Positions 33,952-42,223 of a stretch of DNA of 64,000 bases are shown one piece after another (within the stretch, counting starts at the first letter, position 1; each line of letters begins with the position of its first letter). Location of the stretch: assembly GCF_001953975.1 (NCBI RefSeq), contig NZ_MBEJ01000018.1:1-64000 (forward strand), given 5' to 3'. The stretch comes from Mycobacterium sp. NS-7484. Its GTDB lineage: Bacteria > Actinomycetota > Actinomycetes > Mycobacteriales > Mycobacteriaceae. Position numbers and translations under genes: made by a program. Below the pieces are notes generated by a model that saw only the letters and a program-made list of their open reading frames with translations, was not told where the DNA came from and did no database searches.

Positions 33952-34044
33952 GCCGCTTGTATAGCACCTGACTGCGGTTTCGGTTTGCGCATTCGAATGG
34001 TGACATTGACCTCAACCACTGTTGAGGCAGCATCATGGATGACC

Positions 34045-34875
34045 ATGGGATTCGACCTCACTGTGTACTTCGACCGGATCGACTACCACGGCTCGGCAGC
34101 AGCCGATCTGGCCACACTGCAGGACATCGTGGCCGCCCATGGCCGGTCCATCCCGTTCGAGAACCTCGACCCGCTGCTGGGTGTTCCGGTCGACGATCTC
34201 AGCGCCGAGGCACTGGCCGACAAGCTCGTCACCCGACGCCGCGGCGGGTACTGCTATGAGCACAACGGACTGCTCGGTTACGCCCTCGACGCGTTGGGCT
34301 ACGGCATCGAGCGTCTCGCCGGACGCGTGGTCTGGATGAAAGGACCCGACGCGCCGTTGCCCGCGCTCACCCACAACGTGTTGGCCGTGACGGTCCCGGG
34401 TGAGGCGGGACGCTTCCTGGTCGACGTCGGCTTTGGCGGGCAGACCTTGTCGTCGCCGATCCGGCTGCAGGCCGGCGCGGTGCAGCAGACCCGGCACGAG
34501 CCGTACCGTCTGCTCGAGCCGGCCGGCGGCGAGTTCGAGTTGGCCGCTCAGGTCCGCGGCCAGTGGCAGCCGCTGTACCGGTTCACCACGGCGCCGCAAC
34601 CGCGAATCGACCTGGAGGTCGGAAGCTGGTATGCCTCAACGCATCCCGGTGGCGTCTTTGTCGTCGGGCTGACGGCGGCGCTGGTGACCGACGACGCCCG
34701 GATAAACCTGCGCGGCCGGAACCTCTCCATCCACCGCCACGGCGAGACCGAACGTATCCGCTTCGACAGTGCCGCAGAGGTTCTCGACGCGCTCACCGAG
34801 CGGTTCGGCATCAAGCTGTCCGATCTGGACGACGTGGACGTCGAGGCTCGGGTGGCGCAGGTGTTGGACAGTTGA
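34045..34875 (+). CDS. nat: Arylamine N-acetyltransferase
   Basis: This 276-residue protein has the complete catalytic triad Cys70 (RRGGYCYEHNG), His110 (THNVLAV) and Asp127 (VDVGFGG), the same numbering as mycobacterial NAT when counted from ATG 34045. It acetylates arylamines and hydrazines such as isoniazid with acetyl-CoA or propionyl-CoA. In M. tuberculosis nat sits in a cholesterol-catabolism operon; here it stands alone among small genes. Confidence 0.92.
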   Translation: MGFDLTVYFDRIDYHGSAAADLATLQDIVAAHGRSIPFENLDPLLGVPVDDLSAEALADKLVTRRRGGYCYEHNGLLGYALDALGYGIERLAGRVVWMKGPDAPLPALTHNVLAVTVPGEAGRFLVDVGFGGQTLSSPIRLQAGAVQQTRHEPYRLLEPAGGEFELAAQVRGQWQPLYRFTTAPQPRIDLEVGSWYASTHPGGVFVVGLTAALVTDDARINLRGRNLSIHRHGETERIRFDSAAEVLDALTERFGIKLSDLDDVDVEARVAQVLDS

Positions 34876-34891
34876 GCCGGCCCGCTCTGTG

Positions 34892-35419
34892 TCAGCCGTC
34901 CGCCGGGTAGATCAGCTTTCCGCCCTCGAGTTTCGCGTTGTCGTTCAAGGTGGCCGGCCGGGCGGAGGTGGCCGACATGATGTGGGTGACCTCGACCCCC
35001 TCGATGATCAAGGCATCGGTGATCAGCCGACGATGGCACCGCCACGGCACGGCCTCGCTGCACATGATCACCGGCCGGTGTTCCCTGGACAGCTCGATCA
35101 GCTCACCGAGGCCCTCGGCGAACTCGGGAGTCTGCATGTAATCGGCATAATCGCGGAACGCCTTGACCCGCCACGCGGTATTCAAGGTGGGGGTGCCTGC
35201 CGGCGTGTGGCGGCGGCCACCGAGTTTCGGCAGCCACTGATAACCGATGTCGGGCGGCAGGCTGTCGATGATGGCCGCCTTGTTCCACTGCGGGAACTTC
35301 CGGGACGCCGGGAATGAGCGCACGTCGACCAGATAGGTGAGGTCGTATGTGCGCAATAGCTCGACCAGTTCGCCGAATTCACGGGTCGAGTGACCGACTG
35401 TCCACACCCGCTGGGTCAT
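34892..35419 (-). CDS. DUF488 family protein
   Basis: This 175-residue protein is counted from ATG 35419, which has a strong GGAGGAGAG ribosome site. It starts with WTVGHSTREFGELVELL and has DVRSFPASRKFPQWN and a CSEAVPWRCHRRLI motif, all typical of DUF488. The function is unsettled; a catalytic or metal-binding Cys is suggested by the conserved CSE-x-xP-W-x-CHR motif. Confidence 0.88.
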   Translation of the reverse strand: MTQRVWTVGHSTREFGELVELLRTYDLTYLVDVRSFPASRKFPQWNKAAIIDSLPPDIGYQWLPKLGGRRHTPAGTPTLNTAWRVKAFRDYADYMQTPEFAEGLGELIELSREHRPVIMCSEAVPWRCHRRLITDALIIEGVEVTHIMSATSARPATLNDNAKLEGGKLIYPADG

Positions 35420-35496
35420 GTTCTCTCCTCCTCGGCGCTGGCATACCCCGGGTCGGCCCAGTTTCACCCCAGATGGCCGCGGGTAGCTCACATGAC

Positions 35497-35721
35497 ATGA
35501 ACACCCGATTCAAAGTTGGCGACCACGTCAAATGGAACTCCGAAGCCGGGTATGTCAGCGGCAAGATCATCAAGGTTCATACCCGTGACGTGGACTACAA
35601 GGGGCACATGCGTCGCGCGAGTGGTGACGAGCCGCAATACGAGATCGCAAGCGACAAGACCGATCACGTCGCGATGCACAAGGGCTCAGCGCTCCAGAAG
35701 ATTCCCCAAAACGGCGATTGA
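35497..35721 (+). CDS. DUF2945 (HVA1/Tudor-like) small protein
   Basis: This 74-residue basic protein has the DUF2945 pattern: FKVGDHVKWNSEAGYVSGKI near the start and YEIASDKTDHVAMHKGSAL toward the end. Fungal relatives are called hypervirulence-associated; the bacterial role is unknown. The fold is a small beta barrel. It is divergent from the DUF488 gene. Confidence 0.85.
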   Translation: MNTRFKVGDHVKWNSEAGYVSGKIIKVHTRDVDYKGHMRRASGDEPQYEIASDKTDHVAMHKGSALQKIPQNGD

Positions 35722-35770
35722 TCCGGGCCGGCCGGCGGCCATACTGATCCCCGTGGATGAGAGGCTGACC

Positions 35771-36322
35771 GTGAAAACCGTGTACTACACCGCGTCGAGT
35801 CTGGACGGGTACATCGTCGACAGCGACGACAGCTTGGACTGGCTGATCTCACGTGACATCGACCAGAACGGGCCGTTCGGCTACGACGAATTCATCGGAA
35901 CCATCGGCGCCTTGGTGATGGGATCTGCCACCTACGAGTGGATCGTGAAGAACCAGCCCGGCGAGTGGATGTACGAGCAGCCGACGTGGGTGCTGACTCA
36001 CCGGCCGCAGATCGTCGTCGCCGGGCATCCCGTGCACGTTCATTCCGGAAGCGTCGGCGAGTTGCATCCACAGTTGGTGACGGCCGCGGCGGGCAAGGAT
36101 GTCTGGGTGGTCGGCGGGGGAGAGGTCGCCGCTCAATTCGTCGCGGCGGGCTTGATCGACGAGATGATCGTCAGCTACGCGCCCTGTTCCCTGGGGGAGG
36201 GTGCACGCGTGCTGCCGGTCCGTTCCGAATGGGTACCGGCCGAATCGGCGCTCAACGGCGAGTTCGTCTGCGTTCGCTGGGTCAGGGCCAGTGCCAGGGC
36301 GGACAGTTCGCCGGGCCGCTGA
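35771..36322 (+). CDS. Dihydrofolate reductase-family (RibD C-terminal-like) protein
   Basis: This 183-residue protein is of the DHFR/RibD-C superfamily: SSLDGYIVDSDDSLDWL near the start and VWVVGGGEVAAQF near 115-127 for NADPH binding. I choose GTG 35771 because GAGAGG lies six bases upstream. Stand-alone members are reductases of unknown substrate and are not expected to replace folA. Confidence 0.85.
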   Translation: MKTVYYTASSLDGYIVDSDDSLDWLISRDIDQNGPFGYDEFIGTIGALVMGSATYEWIVKNQPGEWMYEQPTWVLTHRPQIVVAGHPVHVHSGSVGELHPQLVTAAAGKDVWVVGGGEVAAQFVAAGLIDEMIVSYAPCSLGEGARVLPVRSEWVPAESALNGEFVCVRWVRASARADSSPGR

Positions 36323-36338
36323 CATTTCCCCTGCCGAA

Positions 36339-36388
36339 CAGACACAAACCCTTACCTTTTCGCGCGAAAAGGTAAGGGTTTGCGTCTG
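36339..36388. terminator. Long perfect-stem hairpin terminator
   Basis: This near-perfect palindrome is centred at 36363/36364 with 25-bp arms and one mismatch (core CCCTTACCTTTTCG with its complement). It lies between the convergent DHFR-like and aldehyde dehydrogenase genes. On the minus strand the stem is preceded by the tandem repeat at 36391. Confidence 0.75.
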
Positions 36389-36390
36389 CT

Positions 36391-36442
36391 CGCGGGAAGA
36401 ACCCGCGGGAAGAACCCGCGGGGAGAACTCGCGGGGAGAACT
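36391..36442. repeat. Four tandem 13-bp repeats
   Basis: There are four units of 13 bp: CGCGGGAAGAACC twice, then CGCGGGGAGAACT twice. The last unit runs into the stop codon of the aldehyde dehydrogenase gene (36441-36443). Copy number could vary between strains without changing the protein except at its end. Confidence 0.9.
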
Positions 36443-37913
36443 AGGGGGTGTAGCCGAACGGCAGCAGCACGCTCTTGGCCTGGGTGTAGGCGTCGATGCC
36501 CTCGGGACCGTTCTCGCGGCCGATGCCGGAGTTCTTGTACCCGCCGAACGGTGAACCCGGATCGAAGGCGTACATGTTCACCGCGTACGTGCCGGTGCGG
36601 ATCTTCGAGGCGATCTCGAGAGCCTTGGGGAAGTCGGTGGTGTACACGCTGCCGGCCAGGCCGTAGGGCGAGTCGTTGGCGATGCGCACCGCGTCGTCCT
36701 CGTCCTCGAACGGAATGACCACGAGCACCGGCCCGAAGATCTCCTCCTGGGCGATGGTCATCGAGTTGTCGACATCGGCGAACACCGTCGGCTGCACGAA
36801 CCAGCCCGAATCCAGACCCTCGGGACGGCCGCCACCGGTGACGACGCGCGCGCCCTCCTCGATGCCCTTCTTGATGTAACCCTCGACGCGGTCGCGCTGC
36901 TTTTCGCTGATCACCGGGCCGATCATGGCGGCCGGATCATCGGGCAGCCCGGCCTGCATGGCGCCGACAGCGCCGGCCAACTTCTCCACGACCTCGTCGT
37001 AACGGGACCGCGGGGCCAGGATGCGGGTCTGGCCGACGCAGGCTTGCCCGCTGTTCATCAGCCCGGAGAACACCAGCATGGGCAGCGTGGAATCCAGGTC
37101 GGCGTCCTCGAGGATGATCGCTGCGGACTTGCCGCCGAGTTCCAGCGTGCACGGCTTGAGCTTTTCGGCCGCGATCTTGCCGATCTCCTTGCCGACCGCC
37201 GACGAGCCGGTGAAGGTGAACTTGTCCAGCTCCGGGTTGTTGGTCAGGGCACGGCCGGTCTCGGGGCCGCCCGGAACCACCGACAGCACGCCTTCGGGCA
37301 GGCCGGCCTCGGCGAACACCTCGGCCAGCAGGTTTGTGGTCAGCGGGGTCTCGCCGGCGGGCTTGAGCACCACGGTGCATCCGGCCAGCAGGGCCGGCCC
37401 CAGCTTGTTGCAGGCCAGGAAGAACGGCACATTCCAGGCGATGACGGCGCCGACCACACCGATCGGCTCCTTGAGCACCAGCGTCTGGCCGTAGATGCCG
37501 TCGCGGATGTCGCGCCAGGTGTACTTGTCGGCCGCACCTGCGTAGTACTGCAGGCCGGACACACCCGCGCCGAACTGCATCATGTCGACGATCGTCTGCG
37601 GCTGGCCGGTCTCCAGCTTCAGCAAGTGCTTGAACTCTTCGGCGCGCGCATTGATCAGCTCGACAGCCTTGGCCAGGACGGCCTGCCGTTCCTCGGGCGA
37701 CAGGTGCGGCCACGGGCCCTCGTCGAACGCCTTGCGCGCTGCGGCGCAGGCCGCGTTCACATCGGCCTCGGCGGCCAACGGCACCTGCCCGACCTTCTCA
37801 CCGGTGGCCGGCGAGAAAACTTCGATGATCTCCGAGGTCGACGGCTCGACCCACTGACCACCGATGAAAAGCTTGTCGTAATCGGTCTTGGCGACAGTTG
37901 CGCTCTGTGTCAT
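36441..37913 (-). CDS. Aldehyde dehydrogenase (Rv0223c-like)
   Basis: This 490-residue NAD(P)-dependent aldehyde dehydrogenase has PWNVPF, LELGGK (general base Glu) and SGQACVGQTRI (catalytic Cys). It probably starts at 37913 (MTQSATVAK). It begins the stretch that follows Rv0223c-Rv0238 in order. The substrate is not known; the close match to the paralogue at 21906 is only at family level. Confidence 0.9.
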   Translation of the reverse strand: MTQSATVAKTDYDKLFIGGQWVEPSTSEIIEVFSPATGEKVGQVPLAAEADVNAACAAARKAFDEGPWPHLSPEERQAVLAKAVELINARAEEFKHLLKLETGQPQTIVDMMQFGAGVSGLQYYAGAADKYTWRDIRDGIYGQTLVLKEPIGVVGAVIAWNVPFFLACNKLGPALLAGCTVVLKPAGETPLTTNLLAEVFAEAGLPEGVLSVVPGGPETGRALTNNPELDKFTFTGSSAVGKEIGKIAAEKLKPCTLELGGKSAAIILEDADLDSTLPMLVFSGLMNSGQACVGQTRILAPRSRYDEVVEKLAGAVGAMQAGLPDDPAAMIGPVISEKQRDRVEGYIKKGIEEGARVVTGGGRPEGLDSGWFVQPTVFADVDNSMTIAQEEIFGPVLVVIPFEDEDDAVRIANDSPYGLAGSVYTTDFPKALEIASKIRTGTYAVNMYAFDPGSPFGGYKNSGIGRENGPEGIDAYTQAKSVLLPFGYTP

Positions 37914-37968
37914 GGCCGTCACATTACCGAGGAATCGGCCAAACGAGAACCTGTTCCAGTTGACGGTT

Positions 37969-38742
37969 TCAGGATGGCCGGAGAACCAGCACCAGATTGC
38001 TCACCAGGAACTCCCGCAACCCCGGCACCGCGGTCATCCACCACGCCCATCGTGGGTGGTAGCGGGGAAAAGCGGCGATCAGGGAACCGGTCGAGCGCGC
38101 CCACTCCAGACCGTCGGCCGCCGACACCGCGAACAACGACGAGCCGTAGTCGTTTTTCGGTCGGTGGCCGTGCTTGCGGGTGTAACGCTCGGCCGCCCGG
38201 GCGCCCCCGAGGTAATGCGTCAGCCCCATCTCATGGCCGCCGAATGGGCCCAGCCACACCGTGTAGGACAGCACCGCCAACCCGCCGGGCCGCGTGACCC
38301 GCAGCATCTCGTTGCCCAACCGCCAGGGTTGGCGTACGTGCTCGGCGACATTGGACGACAGGCAGATGTCGACGCTGGAATCGGCGAATGGCAGTGCCAT
38401 GCCCGACGCCCGGACGAATGTGCCCTCCGCGGCGTCGGCCGCCGGGCCGGCGTGCATTTCACGGGCGTCGGGCTCCACTCCGATGTAGCGCATTCCGGCC
38501 GCGTCGAACGCCGAGGCGAAGTAGCCCGGTCCGCCGCCCACGTCGAGCACGGTCCGCCCCGCCGGGGATTCGCCGGTGCTCGCGGTCCACAGATCGGTGA
38601 CCATGGCGACGGTATCGGCGGCCAGCGCGCCGTAGAAGCGGGCCGGGTCGCTCTGCTCGAACCGGAACTGGGCCAGCAGGCCGATCGACCGACGCAGGCT
38701 CGCCCGCCGGGCGAAGCGTGCCGAGATGTCGCTGGGCTGCAC
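37969..38742 (-). CDS. SAM-dependent methyltransferase (Rv0224c-like)
   Basis: This 257-residue class I methyltransferase has the SAM motif LDVGGGPGYF (about 66-75) and an acidic residue at the end of strand 2 (IGVEPD). The context is a cell-envelope gene block: a glycosyltransferase starts 33 bases away on the other strand. It may methylate a glycan or lipid precursor. It starts at GTG 38742. Confidence 0.87.
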   Translation of the reverse strand: MQPSDISARFARRASLRRSIGLLAQFRFEQSDPARFYGALAADTVAMVTDLWTASTGESPAGRTVLDVGGGPGYFASAFDAAGMRYIGVEPDAREMHAGPAADAAEGTFVRASGMALPFADSSVDICLSSNVAEHVRQPWRLGNEMLRVTRPGGLAVLSYTVWLGPFGGHEMGLTHYLGGARAAERYTRKHGHRPKNDYGSSLFAVSAADGLEWARSTGSLIAAFPRYHPRWAWWMTAVPGLREFLVSNLVLVLRPS

Positions 38743-38775
38743 CCGCCCAACCTACTCACCGGTACCCTCAACACG

Positions 38776-39945
38776 ATGCCTGCCCGTCCTGACCCCCGCC
38801 TCCGGAGCGTCCTGCTGCTCTGCTGGCGTGACACCGGTCATCCTCAGGGCGGTGGCAGCGAGGCGTATCTCCAGCGGATCGGGGCCTGCCTGGCCGACGA
38901 CGGTGTCGACGTCACCCTGCGCACCGCCCGTTACCCGGGCGCCGCCCGTCGTGAGGTGATCGACGGCGTGCGGATCAGCCGGGCCGGCGGGCCCCACAGC
39001 GTCTACATCTGGGCCGGGCTGGCCATGGTGGCTGCCCGCGTCGGGCTCGGTCCGTTGCGCCGGGTTCGGCCCGACGTGGTCGTCGACACCCAGAACGGAT
39101 TGCCGTTCCTGGCCCGGCTGGCGTTCGGCCGGCGCGTGGCGGTGCTGGTGCACCACTGTCACCGGGAACTGTGGCCGGTGGCCGGACCGGTGCGGGGCCG
39201 GATCGGCTGGTTCGTCGAATCCAAGCTCTCGCCGCGTCTGCACCGCCGCAACCAGTACGTGACGGTGTCGCTGCCTTCGGCCCGCGACCTCAACGAACTC
39301 GGCGTCGATTCCAGTCGGATTGCGGTGGTACGCAACGGGCTTGACGAAGCGCCCGGCGCCACCCTGGAGCTGCCGCGGTCGCAGACGCCGCGGCTCGTGG
39401 TGCTCTCGCGTCTGGTGCCGCACAAGCAGATCGAGGACGCCCTGGCGGCCGTCGCCGTATTGCGCACCGAGGTGCCCGGACTGCACCTGGACATCCTCGG
39501 CGGGGGTTGGTGGCGGGAGCGCCTGGTCGAGCATGCCGAACTGCTGGGTATCTCCGACTCGGTGACATTCCACGGCCACGTCGACGAAGAGACGAAACAC
39601 CGTGTGCTGCAGCAGAGCTGGTTACATGTGCTGCCCTCGCGCAAGGAAGGTTGGGGGCTCGCGGTCACCGAAGCAGCTCAACATGGCGTGCCGACCATCG
39701 GTTATCGCGCCTCCGGCGGGCTGACCGACTCGATTGTCGACGGCGTCACCGGCCTGCTGGTCGAGGACCGCGATGCCCTGGTCGCCGCGATCCGTCAGTT
39801 GTTGAACGACCCGGTCCAGCGAATCCAGTTGGGCAGCAAGGCGCAGGCCCGCAGCGACGAGTTCTCCTGGACGCTGTCCGCGGATGCGATGCGGGCAGTG
39901 CTGGAGTCCGTGCATGACGGGCAGTACGTCAGCGGCTTGGTGTAG
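38776..39945 (+). CDS. Glycosyltransferase, GT4 family (Rv0225-like)
   Basis: This 389-residue GT-B glycosyltransferase starts MPARPDPRLRSVLLL and has the N-terminal GGGSEAYLQRI region. The C-terminal nucleotide-sugar site is SRKEGWGLAVTEA, with E-x7-E. It is expected at the inner face of the membrane, using a nucleotide-activated sugar. In Corynebacteriales this gene lies with the Rv0226c-Rv0228 genes of lipoglycan and trehalose-mycolate biology. The acceptor is unknown. Confidence 0.88.
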   Translation: MPARPDPRLRSVLLLCWRDTGHPQGGGSEAYLQRIGACLADDGVDVTLRTARYPGAARREVIDGVRISRAGGPHSVYIWAGLAMVAARVGLGPLRRVRPDVVVDTQNGLPFLARLAFGRRVAVLVHHCHRELWPVAGPVRGRIGWFVESKLSPRLHRRNQYVTVSLPSARDLNELGVDSSRIAVVRNGLDEAPGATLELPRSQTPRLVVLSRLVPHKQIEDALAAVAVLRTEVPGLHLDILGGGWWRERLVEHAELLGISDSVTFHGHVDEETKHRVLQQSWLHVLPSRKEGWGLAVTEAAQHGVPTIGYRASGGLTDSIVDGVTGLLVEDRDALVAAIRQLLNDPVQRIQLGSKAQARSDEFSWTLSADAMRAVLESVHDGQYVSGLV

Positions 39946-40021
39946 CCGCCCCGAAGACGTGAGCTCGGCGTCTTGGGCGTCGCTGGTCGCTTCCGCCACG
40001 GTTTTCCGGGCGGTATGCGAT

Positions 40022-40316
40022 GTGCCCGCCTAGTAGCGACAATCGAGCGACAATCGCCACATCGGTATCGTGACGTCTCACCAATCCCATTGTCGCTCGG
40101 CGATTTTGACCCTGGCGCACCATTGGCCTCATGAACATCAGCTGTCCAGTGCCCGCATGCGAGCGACTCTGTCGCTGATAGTTGAGCAACCCAAAATCCG
40201 TGGCGGGTGGGGCTTTTGGTGCTTCAGTGACGTGAGTAGTGAATAGCTGTGTGACGAACGGTGCCCATGATGCTCACGCGCCGATTGTCGCTGAGTTGTC
40301 GCGCATAGGCGGGCAC
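40022..40316. mobile_element. 295-bp element with 38-bp terminal inverted repeats (MITE-like)
   Basis: Ends at 40022-40060 and 40279-40316 are inverted copies, 30 of 38 bases identical, both opening with GTGCCCGCCTA and sharing GCGACAATCG. Inside is another 11-bp inverted repeat (CGAGCGACAAT, 40044-40054, with ATTGTCGCTCG, 40089-40099). No transposase or ORF of useful length is present, and no clear target duplication was seen. It fills most of the 635-bp gap between the glycosyltransferase and Rv0226c-like genes; 39946-40021 and 40317-40364 hold nothing I recognise. Confidence 0.6.
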
Positions 40317-40364
40317 CTCGCCACCCACTTGCGTTCCGCGACGCAAAAAGGCCAACCAGGCCGG

Positions 40365-40578
40365 TTACCCAGGGAATTCGATCGCGCACGCGAGGCCGGG
40401 CGCCTGGGCCAGTCGGACATCGAGGGTCACCAAAGGTGCATCGATGGCTTCGGCCAATGCGACGTAACCGGCATCGTGGCTGGACAGGTTGTCTCGCGGT
40501 TCCCAGATGCGCTGCGCCAGAGCCTGGTACGGCGAATAATTCACAGGCAGGCTGAGTGGGTCGGCATAAGCTACGGGC
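40365..40578 (-). pseudogene. Truncated PIN-domain (vapC) remnant
   Basis: The minus strand encodes about 70 residues ending at a TAA at 40365-40367, with the C-terminal half of a VapC-type PIN domain: RIWEPRDNLSSHDAGYVALA, then APLVTLDVRLAQAPG. The N-terminal half, with the first catalytic Asp, is missing. The frame reaches back only to the stop codon of the Rv0226c-like gene. There is no start codon and no antitoxin. Confidence 0.75.
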
Positions 40579-40580
40579 GG

Positions 40581-42221
40581 CTAAGGGTCCAACGATGCCC
40601 GCGAACCAACCCGCCGGGCACTGGCGGCCATCCCTACAGCGCCCGCCACCAGGGCGGACAACCACACCAGGTGCGCGACGATCATCAACGCGCGGTGCGG
40701 GGACGACGGAGACGAACCGCCCACCCGGTGCACGCTCACCTCGCCGCCGGATTCACGCACCACCCAGCCCACCCCGGCCTCGGCCAACTGCTGGTCGGTG
40801 GCGCCGGACAGCACCAGGTCCTGCACGGCCCGCGCTCGTGCCCCCTCCCCGGGCACGGTCTGGCCGCCGATGGACAGATCACCAGTCTGGAACACCTCGG
40901 CACGAACCCAGCGGGGCAGTGGGTCGAGCACCGGCGCGCCTCCGGCCCAAGGGAATTCGCGCATACTGTCCGGAGGCAACGCGACCACGGGCCGGGGATC
41001 GGCGTTGATCTGGGCTGCCGCGGCGGCCCAACTCGCGGGATAGTGCACGGCGCGCATCTGATTGCCCACGCCCCACGCCAGATCCGGCAACACCGCGATC
41101 AACACCGCGCAGCACACCGCGGCCGCGGCGGCAGCCGGTACCCGCAATCGACTCAACGTCACCGGGGCGGCAGCAGCAGCCAGCACGTAACCGGGGATGG
41201 CCAGGGCCATCCACTTCTGCCCGTCCCGCACCACACCGAGACCGGGAACGGCCCGCACCACCGCCTCGACGAACGCCAGTCCGGGCCCGGTGGCCATCGC
41301 GGCCGGGATCAGCACTGCGGCGGCCGCCAAGATCAGCAGTGGCACAGCCGACCGGTTACGAATCACCACAGGCAGACCGAGCGCCACGATACCGAGCAAG
41401 GCAACCGTCGCCACAAACGCGAAAACCGTTGTGCGCGAGTCGGGTACCGCTTCACCGTTCCAGATCCCGCCCAGGCCGGCCAGGCTGCCCACGGTGGCCA
41501 GACCGGGTTCGGCCCGGGCGGCGAACGCCTGCACCCCGGCCGCCGAGTCCGGCGACGACACGGCTCCGCCCACCACCGCTGCCACCAGCCACGGCGTCGC
41601 GGCCAGTACCGCCGCACCCAATCCGAGACCAGCCGCCCGAAGCCGCGGCCAACCGGCCTCCGGCGCCGCGACACACACCAGCGCGACCGTGGCGGCCAAC
41701 ATCAGACCCGTCGGCGTCAACCCGGCCAACGCGATCCAGAACACCACGCCCCAGACCGGGCCCCGGCCCGCACCGGCGCGGAGCTTGACCACCGATACCG
41801 CCACCCACGGCAGCGCGCCGTAGCCGACCAACAGACTCCAGTGGCCCTGCAGCAATCGTTCGGCCACATACGGATTCCAGATCACCAGCGTCGCAGCGAT
41901 GAACTGGCCTGCCGAACCGGCGGCCAGCACGGTGGAGGCCAGTCGCGCCGCACCCCAACCGGCCAGCCACAGGCCGGCCACCAGAAGTATCTTCACGACC
42001 ACCCCACCGTCCAGCACGGTCGAGGTGACCGCGACGAGGAAGTCCTGGGGCAGGGCCCGGGGTGCGGCCTCGGTCAGTCCCAGCGCCGCATCGGTCAGAT
42101 ACGACCGCGGGGTGGAGACGGCGTCGCGCAAAAGCAGGTAACCGGGTCCCAGCAGGGGCCCGGTTACCAGTAACGACAGTGCCAGCGAGTAGGCCGGCAG
42201 CAGTGCGGAGCGCAGACGCAG
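40581..42221 (-). CDS. Rv0226c-like polytopic membrane protein (GT-C-like)
   Basis: This protein of about 546 residues has roughly ten hydrophobic segments in its first 400 residues and a soluble C-terminal domain ending with one more membrane segment. Length and layout match the conserved Rv0226c-type protein, which looks like a GT-C glycosyltransferase or related envelope protein. The 5' end is a problem: no ATG, GTG or TTG lies in frame near the conserved start. The first plausible codon is CTG at 42221, three bases after the DUF3068 stop. Upstream GTG use would need a 230-bp overlap. It overlaps nothing downstream but borders the vapC remnant. Confidence 0.8.
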   Translation of the reverse strand: MRLRSALLPAYSLALSLLVTGPLLGPGYLLLRDAVSTPRSYLTDAALGLTEAAPRALPQDFLVAVTSTVLDGGVVVKILLVAGLWLAGWGAARLASTVLAAGSAGQFIAATLVIWNPYVAERLLQGHWSLLVGYGALPWVAVSVVKLRAGAGRGPVWGVVFWIALAGLTPTGLMLAATVALVCVAAPEAGWPRLRAAGLGLGAAVLAATPWLVAAVVGGAVSSPDSAAGVQAFAARAEPGLATVGSLAGLGGIWNGEAVPDSRTTVFAFVATVALLGIVALGLPVVIRNRSAVPLLILAAAAVLIPAAMATGPGLAFVEAVVRAVPGLGVVRDGQKWMALAIPGYVLAAAAAPVTLSRLRVPAAAAAAVCCAVLIAVLPDLAWGVGNQMRAVHYPASWAAAAAQINADPRPVVALPPDSMREFPWAGGAPVLDPLPRWVRAEVFQTGDLSIGGQTVPGEGARARAVQDLVLSGATDQQLAEAGVGWVVRESGGEVSVHRVGGSSPSSPHRALMIVAHLVWLSALVAGAVGMAASARRVGSRASLDP

Positions 42222-42223
42222 AT

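Noticed and set aside
36391..36442. Short regular repeats considered as a CRISPR remnant
   Set aside because: Units are 13 bp, directly adjacent with no spacers, and no cas genes are in the window.
40239..42173. Plus-strand open frame of 644 codons opposite the Rv0226c-like gene
   Set aside because: Composition is Gln/His/Arg/Gly-rich with no motif, and the minus strand carries clear membrane segments; it is an antisense shadow.
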